From Neobacillus cucumis (GTDB lineage: Bacteria; Bacillota; Bacilli; Bacillales_B; DSM-18226), in assembly GCF_016107705.1 (NCBI RefSeq), contig NZ_JAEHGC010000009.1:1-64000 (forward strand): a DNA stretch of 64,000 bases, written 5' to 3'. This document shows positions 46,483 through 55,888 of this stretch, piece by piece; position 1 is the first letter of the stretch, and each line of letters opens with the position of its first letter. The translations under genes and the position numbers were made by a program. Under the pieces are notes generated by a model that worked only from the letters and a program-made list of their open reading frames with translations, ran no database searches and was not told where the DNA came from.

Positions 46483-46725
46483 AATTAGTAATTATCTCCT
46501 TTTTAATTTTGATATAATCCAAGAAATCAAGTCTTAGTTATTAATAAAATCTTACCTGTAAGTTTTTTCTCGTCACGATCCAAACGTAGCAGGCTATTAA
46601 CTTTCCAAGTCATAAATGTTAAATTTATGAAAAAACGATTGTATTAGGTTTTTTTAGGATATCAGCGGCACTATATAAGTGATCATTGGTTGTATTAAAA
46701 CTGCCTTCTATAGAGTAGTTTTTTT
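46483..46725. other. Upstream region of the carbonic anhydrase gene
   Basis: Holds the minus-strand promoter presumably; no gene seen. Confidence 0.4.
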
Positions 46726-46840
46726 CCTAATGAAAAGAACCCCCAATAAGGAGTTCTTTTCATCTAGCAATTTATCTATAACATTAGGGTATTTTAATTA
46801 TACCAATATTAACCAATGAAAAAAGAGGAAAATGTACTAG
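46726..46840. repeat. Direct repeat, copy 1 (~115 bp)
   Basis: Begins with the hairpin AATGAAAAGAACCCC...GGAGTTCTTTTCAT and continues TTTATCTATA...ACCAATATTAAC...AAAAAGAGGAAAA. Aligned by eye it matches 47311-47424 over the whole length with scattered mismatches. Non-coding. Confidence 0.6.
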
Positions 46841-47310
46841 TATTTTCTAGGTAAAATAACTTGAATTTTGATTCTGTAGAAAATCTACTATTCAAGGTTT
46901 TAAGGAAATGAAATTGCAAAAGTTTAAAGAAAAGACATAAAGAAGTACAGGACGGAAGCATAAATGTAACAAAACATTCACGAGGAGTATTTATAAAAAT
47001 GCAGAATTACTCTGTATTCTCCGAAAAGTTGTTGATTTATAAAAAACAATTATAGCTGTATTTGCATGTTTGGATTTGTAATAGGTATTGCACAACTTGC
47101 TGGTATGATATGCGGTTATATACAAATAAAAATACAATAAAAAATACAAAAGGCCCCCCAGATATGGGAGTCCTCATGTAGTAGTAACTTCTCAGAAATA
47201 GAAAAGTTATTTATAATTATACAATTCATTGCAATAAAATGCAATCGCTGATTTTCTGACTACATTAGGATAATCACATGAAAATACTAATTCCTTGGTG
47301 GCTTTTATTT
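46841..47310. other. Non-coding stretch between repeat copies
   Basis: A GGCCCCCCAGATATGGGAGTCC hairpin-like stretch lies near 47150. No coding frame of note. Confidence 0.4.
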
Positions 47311-47424
47311 CTAAAATGAAAAGAACTCCCGATTAGGAGTCCATTTCATATAGTGTTTATCTATAGTATTACGGTTTTAAAAATACCAATATCAACTTAT
47401 TTTAAAAAGAGGAAAAGGAACTAA
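47311..47424. repeat. Direct repeat, copy 2 (~115 bp)
   Basis: Starts AAATGAAAAGAACTCCC...GGAGTCCATTTCAT and continues TTTATCTATAG...ATACCAATATCAAC...AAAAAGAGGAAAA, parallel to copy 1. The hairpin arms differ by compensating and non-compensating changes. Confidence 0.6.
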
Positions 47425-48726
47425 GGGTTGTTAGTCCATTTTATTTAAGAATTTATACGAATCTATTTGCCAAATCGAACGGCCTTTATCCCATAAAATC
47501 GACGAATGAAAGTCCTTTTGGTTCAGTTTCTTGAGAATTTAGATACGAATGTTGACATTGGTAAAATTTAATTTGAAGTTTGGAATTTTCCTGTTAAGAC
47601 GTTAAACCTCCATGTTTTTCCATCTTTTGCTTTAAGCTTCAAGTTAATACGATTGTAATCAATTACTTTAATCGCTCCATGTTTTTCTGGAGTTTTATAT
47701 TACTTAAAAATGGTGTTCCAAGGTGTGGTGGTGGTCATGGGGCGGCTACTACAGGTAACATAGTAATCAATTCTGTCAACTAGGGTATTTCCTTTCCATT
47801 GCCCAAGATACACGGACCCATATGTTTCGTAATATTCTATTATATAAATTAAAGAACGTAATTTATTAATTTGTGATGAAGCATAGCTTCATAGATGATG
47901 TGATGCTTTAATAGAGAAGGGTCGCTTTTCTTATTCAACAAACGGGCCAGTTTGTAGAAGATCGGCGATTCTAGTTAGAAAGCAATTGAAGTTGAATTTA
48001 TAAACTGTTACCAGTAGTTTTGTAATAAAGTTTGATAAAAAGAAGCACCTAAACCTTTTATTAGACAGTAAACAAAAAGAATCTAATTAGATAAAATTCG
48101 GTACAGGATATTTAATAAAGGGTGAACAATGTTTCAATATATCATTAGTTGTTTTCTAATTTTATAGAAAGTATTTACATCCTATTAGCTGGTTTTGTTC
48201 AATATGGCCTTGAAATGATCTGCAAATATCGGGCGCTATCCTGGAACAAGGATAAGCGCTCATTTTTCATTTTACGGCTATTATATGGAATATGTAGATG
48301 CATAAAAATTCTACTTTTTATCGTCTGACAAGCTTCTTTAGAAGCCGAAAATCTTGATATATCAACGAAGTATAAAATCATGCATAGTCGATAAACGGCA
48401 ATCCCTTATGTATGGGATTGCTGTTTTTGCTAACTTCATATTTACGATTAACTGATAATGAATAAGATACGCAGTTAGTATTTTTCTTTAACCTTTATCG
48501 TAAGATATCACAGGTCCAAAGATTTATAAAATAATTTCCAATATAGGAAATTATTACCTTAAAATCACGAAACAAATAAATTAAACTAAAAGCTACGTAA
48601 GAAGAGATTCATTGTGCATTGCTTACTGATCCCACCCACCACAAACCATATTTATCCAGTGGTGACAGCGTAGCGTACCTAACTAATGTAAGAGTTTCGC
48701 ATATTTATAAAATAATGTTAATCAGA
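47425..48726. other. Long non-coding region with a palindromic element
   Basis: CTTATTCAACAAACGGGCCAG at 47929 onward is a decayed relative of the perfect inverted repeat at 27381-27415 and is preceded by GGGTCGCTTTT, a combination I recognise as common in Bacillus intergenic DNA. No gene, tRNA or riboswitch seen in the remaining sequence. Confidence 0.4.
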
Positions 48727-48772
48727 GTGTCAAAAAATATTTTTGACACCCCACCAACGGGTAAAACCGTTG
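48727..48772. repeat. Two adjacent inverted repeats
   Basis: GTGTCAAAAA (48727-48736)/TTTTTGACAC (48740-48749), then CAACGG (48755-48760)/CCGTTG (48767-48772), with the palindrome TTGATATATCAA overlapping the last arm. Possibly a recombination or transposon-end site; function not shown. Confidence 0.5.
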
Positions 48773-48985
48773 ATATATCAATATTTGTAGAGGGAGTTGA
48801 TTTAATGACATTATCTCAAGGATTTTGACAATACTTCTTTGGATGGGATCCCCGATATCGTATGCTTTTATCATTAAACCAAATAAGTTTTATAAGTATC
48901 CACCATAGTAAATGCATGCAGCTTCTCTAAATATCGTTATATTTTTATTGGTTAAATTAATATTTTTATAGAGGAGATTTTCATT

Positions 48986-51721
48986 TTGAAAAATAAAATA
49001 AAAAGTATACTGATTATTTTATTGAGCTTTTCAATTGTTTTCGGCGGAATTGGGCAACCAGTGGTGGCAAAGGGTATTAAGGATGCTAATCAAGGACAAC
49101 AAATGAATTCTAGTGAGGAAAATGTAAAACAGTGGTTAAGTGAATATGAATTCTATGAGGACACCAGAATTGCAAAAATCTATGATCAGATGGCAATAAA
49201 TGAATTAAAGCGTTTCGCGACAGTCATAAAAGAATCTAATGCTAATTTTGATTCTAAACGGATAGCGGAAATTAATGAAACCGGAGAATTTAAACAAAAA
49301 GATATTAATGATGTACTTCAACAATTGATTAACCAATATGAACAAGCCGTTCAAGAGGAGTACATACAAGAGGTGGCTCTTAAAAGTGATCTGCTCTTGA
49401 AAATCAAACATAAGTTAACCATATGTCTATGGGGTTATTTATCAGAAAACGATTTTAATGAACCAACTGAAGTTTTACTTGCAGATATACTCTTTAATTT
49501 TTATTTATCGGATAAAATTGTCAATAAAAATGCGATCGGTATCTTAAAGGATATCTCCGATCAAGCAGATGACAAAGGAAATCGGGTAAAAGCTCATTTG
49601 AATAACGCGGTGAAAATGTCTGAAAAAGGTAATGAGTTTCTGGAAAAAGATCTAGCTATCCCTGCCTCAAAATCCTATCAAAATGCATATAAACAAGTGT
49701 TATTCGGACTTGAAAAAGCTGGCTACTCATTTAATAAAGAGTTCTTTGAATCTACCTCTGACACGGATGGTGACACTATAACAGCGGGAATAGAATTCCT
49801 GGAGGGACTGAATCCATATAAAAAGGATACAGATGGTGATGGATTGCAGGACAATATTGAATATGAGGTTAAATCATTAATTTCTCCGACAAAATATGAT
49901 ACAGATGGTAATGGCATAAGTGACGCCGATGAAGATAGTGATGAAGACGGCTTGAGTAATAAAGACGAGCAAGCTTATCTAACAAATTTGATTAAGGGAG
50001 ATTCAGACCAAGATAGTTTAACTGACGGATTTGAAGTACATCAGTTTAAAACATTACCTAATAAGGTTGATACAGATGGCGATGGGTTAAGTGATGGAGA
50101 TGAACATTCTTTAAAGACAAATCCGAATGCTGCAGACAGCGACAATGACGGAATCGAGGATTCACAACAACTCTATAAACAATCGATTCGTCAATCATTG
50201 ACTCAGCCTAATCAAGCAGAAATTAAAAGCGTAGAAGTTGAGTTTAGTGCAAAGGATAATATCAATCAAACAACTAGAATTAGCAGCACAAACAACGTTA
50301 AAACAACTAATTTACACGGTATGATTGGTTCTCCTGTAAGCATCACTACGAAATCAGCATTTGAGAAAGCAAGCATTACATTTACGTATGATGAAGCGAA
50401 GCTAGGAGACACAGTGGAAAATGATTTAGGAATTATTTGGTACAATGAAGAGAAGGAAATGTATGAAGGCCTTAACGCGGAATTGAATGCAAGTAAGAAT
50501 ACAATAAGTGTGGAAACGACTCACTTTGGCGAATTTCTGCTTGTTGATAAGAAAAAATGGCTGGAGCTTTGGAGTAGGGAAATAGACTACTCGAGGGAGA
50601 AGGGAAAGAACGATCAAGCTGCAAGCAGCAATAAGTTGAATGACATTGTCCCTAGCGACGAATCAGGTGATGGAGGGATCGATACAACAGATTCCGATGG
50701 TGATGGCTTATACGATATCTATGAAATAAAAGGAATGAAGACACCATACGGTATCATCTACTCAGATCCTAACAAGAAAGATAGTGACGGAGATGGATTA
50801 ACCGATGGCGAAGAAATGGGTCCATTCCAATCATTCACGGTAACTATTTTTGGAGTTCCTATTCACTTTGAAGGTTTCTTTCCAAAGAGTTTTCCTGACC
50901 GAAAAGATAGTGACGGAGATGGAAAGCCTGATAAGGAGGATTTGAAACCATTGTACTCTGATTTATCCAATACGGTCATTTTTCAATCAGATCGACCAGA
51001 AGGCCATGATGAAAATGGAAATGTCGCGAATGATATGAAAACAAATGATTATACTGAAGATGAAATCAAAGACATTAGCTGGATGTTCAGACTCCAATTA
51101 CTGGAATCTTATTTCCCAAGTATTCTCTTTGATGAGTTCGAGGATATGTCAACAAGTTTGTTTGCCATGGGAGATATGGAAGATGTGATTGTAGATATGA
51201 TTAATCATTTCAAGGATGGAACTGGTAAAGAATACAGAAACAAGACGTTAACGAAAGAAGCGAGTGAGCATGAAACAACGAAAGCCTATGTTGAATTTGT
51301 CAAAAAGGCCTTAGTCAATGAGCTGAAGAAAAATGGAGGAAATTTGGCAGCACTTAAGTTTGATCAAAGTACAAAGGATACAAATGCATTTTATAATTTT
51401 ATCCAGAGAAATGCTAGTTATCCGACGTTTAGCACTTGGAGTGACCGAGTAGGTGGACTGACCATTACGGTAAATGATACGTGGGGGAATACTGTATCTG
51501 TAAAAGATTTTTCAGTAGAACGGAATCACTTTAAAGGAGTCATGCGTGTTCGTTTATATGATCATTTTGGGTTGGATCAGCCAGATGTTGAGAAGGTGTA
51601 TAAGAACTTAGCAGGATTCCGTTCCTGGTTTGTCTTACAGCACTTTGATGAATATGATGGGAAATATAAGCCTTTTGTGTCTGTAATGGAAATGGATATA
51701 CCATTTGAGGGAGAATTATGA
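48986..51721 (+). CDS. Secreted calcium-repeat protein with DUF3289-like C-terminus
   Basis: 911-aa exported protein. Signal peptide: residues 1-29 (SILIILLSFSIVFGG, cleavage after VVA). A helical N-terminal domain (about 40-250) precedes two blocks of thrombospondin-3-like DxDxDGxxD calcium repeats (about 258-395 and 569-655), separated by a beta-type domain (TFTYDEAKLG, about 400-530). The C-terminal ~230 residues carry GLTITVNDTWG (about 825) and VRLYDHFGLDQPDVEKVY (about 857) then FRSWFVLQHFDEYDGKYKPF, which I match to DUF3289, a domain found at the C-terminus of polymorphic-toxin-like proteins. This suggests a secreted effector. AGGAG precedes TTG/ATG-like start TTG 48986. The downstream lipoprotein overlaps by 4 bp. 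Confidence 0.82.
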   Translation: MKNKIKSILIILLSFSIVFGGIGQPVVAKGIKDANQGQQMNSSEENVKQWLSEYEFYEDTRIAKIYDQMAINELKRFATVIKESNANFDSKRIAEINETGEFKQKDINDVLQQLINQYEQAVQEEYIQEVALKSDLLLKIKHKLTICLWGYLSENDFNEPTEVLLADILFNFYLSDKIVNKNAIGILKDISDQADDKGNRVKAHLNNAVKMSEKGNEFLEKDLAIPASKSYQNAYKQVLFGLEKAGYSFNKEFFESTSDTDGDTITAGIEFLEGLNPYKKDTDGDGLQDNIEYEVKSLISPTKYDTDGNGISDADEDSDEDGLSNKDEQAYLTNLIKGDSDQDSLTDGFEVHQFKTLPNKVDTDGDGLSDGDEHSLKTNPNAADSDNDGIEDSQQLYKQSIRQSLTQPNQAEIKSVEVEFSAKDNINQTTRISSTNNVKTTNLHGMIGSPVSITTKSAFEKASITFTYDEAKLGDTVENDLGIIWYNEEKEMYEGLNAELNASKNTISVETTHFGEFLLVDKKKWLELWSREIDYSREKGKNDQAASSNKLNDIVPSDESGDGGIDTTDSDGDGLYDIYEIKGMKTPYGIIYSDPNKKDSDGDGLTDGEEMGPFQSFTVTIFGVPIHFEGFFPKSFPDRKDSDGDGKPDKEDLKPLYSDLSNTVIFQSDRPEGHDENGNVANDMKTNDYTEDEIKDISWMFRLQLLESYFPSILFDEFEDMSTSLFAMGDMEDVIVDMINHFKDGTGKEYRNKTLTKEASEHETTKAYVEFVKKALVNELKKNGGNLAALKFDQSTKDTNAFYNFIQRNASYPTFSTWSDRVGGLTITVNDTWGNTVSVKDFSVERNHFKGVMRVRLYDHFGLDQPDVEKVYKNLAGFRSWFVLQHFDEYDGKYKPFVSVMEMDIPFEGEL

Positions 51722-52239
51722 TTAAAGTTAATGTGAAAATTATCGCTTTGATGATTTGTACACTCTTCATTCCATTAAGCTTAATTGGATGTACAAAGAA
51801 TGAGGAAGCAAGCGGGGAAACAAAGATTTTCGAAATTGCCAATACAAAAGAGGTCGTTGGTCAAAAGGGTGGAGAAGTGGAGACTCTTAGAAAGCATTTT
51901 ATGATTCTAAATCCACCAAAAGATTTAAAAGAGTTGAAAGAATTAGTTGAAAAATACAGTAAGAATCATCCAGTTGAAGATGAGATGAAAAGAATCAAAG
52001 GCAAAAACAGGATTTTCGATTTGTCCTTTTATCGGGAAAGTGAGGATTTTCCAAGAGATTGGCAGCCTGATGAAAAGTACATGGACACAGATAGGCTGGA
52101 ACATCATAAGAATGATCTAATTGCCTATATCATTTGGTCAGATGCTGAACCACAAAAGGAATACACTGTTTATGATAAAAGTAAGGAAGGAAAGGTCATG
52201 AAGCAGATGCATTTTATTGAGGATCAGCTTGTTGAGTGA
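51718..52239 (+). CDS. Lipoprotein coupled to the DUF3289 protein
   Basis: 173-aa lipoprotein: hydrophobic signal with lipobox LIGC (Cys about 25), then a hydrophilic mature domain rich in Lys/Glu (FMILNPPKDLKELKELVEKY, and SFYRESEDFPRDWQPDEKYM). Its ATG overlaps the TGA of the large secreted protein (ATGA), so the two are translated together. No family recognised. Position and outer-surface anchoring fit an immunity or surface-receptor partner for the secreted protein; a chaperone is the alternative. This is inference from gene arrangement. Confidence 0.75.
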   Translation: MIKVNVKIIALMICTLFIPLSLIGCTKNEEASGETKIFEIANTKEVVGQKGGEVETLRKHFMILNPPKDLKELKELVEKYSKNHPVEDEMKRIKGKNRIFDLSFYRESEDFPRDWQPDEKYMDTDRLEHHKNDLIAYIIWSDAEPQKEYTVYDKSKEGKVMKQMHFIEDQLVE

Positions 52240-52718
52240 TACACTATCCAGACAAAAAAAGGAAATGGAAATTATTAGAAACTAAAACAGGAACACTACT
52301 TGATAGACTAGGGATCACTATGAATATTCTCCATAGTGGCCTCTTTACTCGAATCGTTTCCATACCCAATTAAAACTTTAATATTCCATAATACCAGCTA
52401 ATATAATTTTTTCTTTGTTCCGTTAAAGGGCGCTTTTCTTTAATAAGAGGGCGTCTTTGTGAAATGCCCTAACTACATTTAAGAAATTAGATCTTGTTAG
52501 GGTAAAGAAAAGATTGTGAAGATTGCTACTTAAGCTATAGAGTGCCTTTAACACAATAAGTAATACAATTATAGAGCCTAAAATATGCAGGAGTTTATGC
52601 ACTACTTCGTATTTTGGCTCTTTTTACTTTCATAATAGATAAAGCCTTTTATAGCATTTTTTGAAATGTCAAATACTGTTTAATTGAATTAAAAATATTG
52701 TGAGTAGGATGATAACTA
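52240..52718. other. Intergenic region with two terminator-like hairpins
   Basis: AGGGCGCTTTTCTTT/AATAAGAGGGCGTC near 52427-52456 resembles the hairpin at 30993. AGAGCCTAAAATA/TATTTTGGCTCT with T5 lies at about 52573-52625 and is the better terminator. No gene seen. Confidence 0.5.
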
Positions 52719-52995
52719 ATGGATACAACAATCATTGAACATTTAGCATGTTTAGAAATGAATACTTTGATATTACAACCACCATTTCACTTGCTTAGTA
52801 ATATAAATTGGAATGATAAGGGACTCCTTTGATGGTGATATTGAGGTATATAGCAACAATATTAAAAAAACTGATTTTATAGGAAGAGCACCTGTGCAAA
52901 TAAAAGGCACAACTACATATAAAAAACAACACAAGAAAAACAAAATTAAACATTCGGTGGATAAAAAGGATTTAGATATTTATTATAAAGACGGA
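52719..52995 (+). pseudogene. Truncated DUF4365-like gene with frameshift
   Basis: AGGATG precedes ATG 52719: MDTTIIEHLACLEMNTLILQ then PPFHLLSNINWNDKGL, a one-base shift near 52826, then FDGDIEVYSNNIKKTDFIGR and APVQIKGTTTYKK up to DIYYKDG. The 'FDGDIxVY ... GRxPVQxKGT' pattern belongs to a family of nuclease-like proteins of defence-type loci. The C-terminal part is replaced at about 52990 by an unrelated minus-strand gene fragment, so the locus is a fusion of two broken genes. Family name from memory, low certainty. Confidence 0.5.
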
Positions 52996-53427
52996 TTGAA
53001 GAAAGAAGCACCAATCCCCGCAAATAGACCGAATCCCATCTTCTGCCAAAAGAGAAATAATAGGGTTTTTATTTTCCGCATAAATACCTTCTACACAATG
53101 AGCAACCGCATTCATTCCACTTGTAACCGTTAATCCTGCTGGCAAGGTAATGGTAAAATCTGAATCATAGATAACGGTTTTGGGTTTTACTGTAAATGAT
53201 TTCCCTGTTTTCTTTACCCAATCTTCCGTTATTCCCCATATCGGGGTCATTTCAGACCCGGCATAAGTGGTTGGAAGCGCCAATATCGGTAGGTCTGTAT
53301 GTAATGCAATTGCTTTAGCTAGCCCTACTGCAGACCCGCCACCAATAGCAACCAGACTATCCACCTCTAATGTTTCCACTACTTGCAGGGATTTTTCTAC
53401 CACTTTCATGGGAACATGCTGAACTGC
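52985..53427 (-). pseudogene. Maleylacetate reductase/iron-type alcohol dehydrogenase fragment
   Basis: The minus-strand frame reads AVQHVPMKVVEKSLQVVETL, SLVAIGGGSAVGLAKAIAL, LPTTYAGSEMTPIWGITED, KTVIYDSDFTITLPAGLTVT and SGMNAVAHCVEGIYAENKNP. These are the NAD-binding GGGS and metal-site (GMNAxAHxxE) parts of maleylacetate reductase, the last enzyme of resorcinol/chloroaromatic ring-cleavage pathways. Both ends are missing (about 145 of ~355 residues remain) and no partner genes are near. Confidence 0.75.
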
Positions 53428-54269
53428 CTATTGATGAATACCTACACATAATTCATCTAGTAGATTCGCAATTTTTGATTCGTCGAGAAGGAAATGTAAC
53501 GAGATCCATACAGCATTTCATCCTTGAACCCTTGTTAACAGATGACCCGAAAGGTGCAAATACTGGGTGGAATGGGCGGCATGATGAGATACATTACAGA
53601 GAAATAATATATGGTAAGAGTCTTCAAAGGGGTTCTTTGTCGAAGGGTTACCCTCATATCGTAAGGAAAAGCAATTTAATAGAATAGGTCTTGTCTTGTC
53701 ATCCGAAACAGCCTTTAACAACTTAACTCAATAATAATCCAAGTCCCGGTTTTCTTAAAGGACGGGACTATTTGTCGCTTACGAAGATAACTCTTTAAAA
53801 AAGTTATAACAAAAGCCGCTAAAAGAATTAACATTTTTTCACTTAAATGAGTAAAAGAATCAGTGTAGAAATAAAGATGCCATTTTTTTTATATGTCTAA
53901 GTAATATATAACAATAGGAGAAATTGTTTTCAATATTAATGTGTATACCTAAAATAATATTGATTTTATTTTATCAGAAAAATCACATTTTTCAAAATTT
54001 TAATTTGACTTAAATATTTTCAATATTCTATAATTAATTAAGTAATTCTAAAATTTTTACATAAATCTTAATTTTAGATTCCTTTTATGGTTGTTTTGGG
54101 TTTACTTTTTGCACCCTTAGATATTATTAACAATAAATTAAAGAATATTTAATCTACAAAAATAGTAAGCTAGAGCAACAAGAATGACCTTCTTATATTT
54201 ATTGCTAGCTTATTTCTCTATTTCTATATCAAAAAAACATATTAAGTTCTTACTAAAAGGGGGATTTTT
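53428..54269. other. Intergenic region before the hydantoinase island
   Basis: AGTCCCG (53742-53748)/CGGGACT (53763-53769) is a terminator-like hairpin. A coding-like plus frame at 53410-53530 (HAELPIDEYLHIIHLVDSQF) has no start and no recognised family. From 53870 the DNA is very AT-rich and must contain the promoter of the next operon; I cannot pick out its elements. Confidence 0.4.
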
Positions 54270-55865
54270 ATGGTTAGTCAAATAAGAATGGGTTTTGATG
54301 TAGGCGGAACTTTTACTGACGGAGTTATTATGCAAGGAAGGGAAGTTATTGCAAAAACAAAGTCTTTGAATACTGAAGATGTAACTACTGGAATTGTAAA
54401 GGCGCTAGATAATCTATTAAAAGATAGTAAGATTGATCCTTCTGATATACAAATGATCTCACTATGTACTACGCATACAATCAATGCCATTATAGAGCGG
54501 AAAAATTTAGACAAGGTTGGGGTGTTGCGTCTTGGAGCACCTTCCTCCACTTCTATTCCACCGCTTACTGGCTGGCCGGAGGATTTAGTAGAAGCGATAG
54601 GCGGAAAAGTACATACACATATAATTGCTGGTGGCTCTGAATTTGACGGAAGAGATATTATGCCGTTGGATGAGGAGGCCATTGTGGAAGCCGTAAAAAA
54701 AATGACAGGAAATGTAACATCAGTTGCCATTGTAGGGATTTTTTCTCCTATACTCTCCAGACATGAAGAGCGGGCAGCAGAAATCGTGAGAGAATATTTA
54801 GGAGATGATGTTTCGATCACTCTATCCCATAAAATTGCCTCATTATCTTTAATAGAACGAGAGAATTCTACTATCTTAAATGCATCTGTTGTTTCCGTTA
54901 TGAGAAATGCAGTAAATGCGTTTAAAGAAGCGCTAAGTGTTAGAGGTATTCACGCAAAGCTGTTCGCTGTTCAAAACGATGGCAGTGTAATGAATGCTGA
55001 CTTTGCAGTTGACTACCCGATTTTCACTGTTTCAGCCGGTCCAGCGGCTTCCGTACGCGGAGCTGTTTACTTGTCAGGTATCGAAAATGGTGCGGTGGTC
55101 GATGTAGGCGGGACATCTACTGATGTTGCATATATCGTAAATGGTTTTCCACGAGAAAGCTCCGTTACCGTCAATATTGGGGGAGTTGATACCAATATAA
55201 GATGCCCTGATTTATTATCCATTGCATTAGGTGGAGGAACCATTATAGAAAAAAATATAGATGAAACTGTAACGGTTGGACCCAAAAGTGTGGGGTATAA
55301 GCTTACTGAGCAGGGAATCTCGTTCGGTGGAACCACGTTAACTGTACATGATGTGGCAGTAGCGACTGGCCGTTTAACGAATAATTTAGATATCTTTGAA
55401 ACTGAGTTTGTGACACATGGAGAAAATATTTCAAGAGTACCGAAAGAAACGATTCTGAAAGCAGACAGAATCATTAAAGAAAAAATTGAGGTTGCCGTTG
55501 ACCAAATGAAGACAAAATCTGGTTCCATTCCTACCATTTTTATAGGCGGGGGAGCGGTAACTGTTCCACAAAAAAATATTCATGGTACCTCTGAAATCAT
55601 TATTCCAGATAATTTTGAAGTGGGAGGAGCAGTGGGAAGCACTATCGCTGAAATTAGTGGTTCCTCAGAAATTGCTGTAGACCTTGAAACGGAAAGCCGG
55701 GGAGCTGCCATTGAACGTGCTGTTGAATTGGCTAAAAATCATGTTAGAGAAGCAGGGGCAGTACCTGGCACCGAGGAAATTTTAGAAATAGAAGAGGTTC
55801 CGTTTACGTATATGCCTGGTAAAAAACAGAGGATACGAGTTCGAGTAAAAGGCAATGTATTTTAA
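54270..55865 (+). CDS. HyuA-like hydantoinase/oxoprolinase subunit, short form
   Basis: ASKHA-fold ATP-dependent hydantoinase/oxoprolinase A-type protein, 531 aa, shorter than the usual ~680. The N-terminal phosphate loop FDVGGTFTDGVI (residues 8-19) and second loop VDVGGTSTDVAYI (about 276) are intact, and TTHTINAIIERKNLDKVGVL and GPAASVRGAVYL match the family. The C-terminal accessory domain of full-size HyuA is missing, which suggests a different partner than HyuB. AAAAGGGGG precedes the ATG. The next two genes are DUF917 proteins, spaced 2-24 bp, and no hyuB is adjacent, so this enzyme probably acts with the DUF917 proteins. Confidence 0.87.
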   Translation: MVSQIRMGFDVGGTFTDGVIMQGREVIAKTKSLNTEDVTTGIVKALDNLLKDSKIDPSDIQMISLCTTHTINAIIERKNLDKVGVLRLGAPSSTSIPPLTGWPEDLVEAIGGKVHTHIIAGGSEFDGRDIMPLDEEAIVEAVKKMTGNVTSVAIVGIFSPILSRHEERAAEIVREYLGDDVSITLSHKIASLSLIERENSTILNASVVSVMRNAVNAFKEALSVRGIHAKLFAVQNDGSVMNADFAVDYPIFTVSAGPAASVRGAVYLSGIENGAVVDVGGTSTDVAYIVNGFPRESSVTVNIGGVDTNIRCPDLLSIALGGGTIIEKNIDETVTVGPKSVGYKLTEQGISFGGTTLTVHDVAVATGRLTNNLDIFETEFVTHGENISRVPKETILKADRIIKEKIEVAVDQMKTKSGSIPTIFIGGGAVTVPQKNIHGTSEIIIPDNFEVGGAVGSTIAEISGSSEIAVDLETESRGAAIERAVELAKNHVREAGAVPGTEEILEIEEVPFTYMPGKKQRIRVRVKGNVF

Positions 55866-55888
55866 TAATGAAAAGAGGCAGGTCTCGA

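Noticed and set aside
48619..48828. 69-aa ORF upstream of the secreted protein
   Set aside because: Covers the two inverted repeats, has no ribosome site and an unconvincing composition; the repeats explain the region better.
53370..53687. 105-aa plus-strand ORF
   Set aside because: The start overlaps antisense to the maleylacetate reductase fragment and has no ribosome site; the middle may be a coding scrap, but no family could be recognised.
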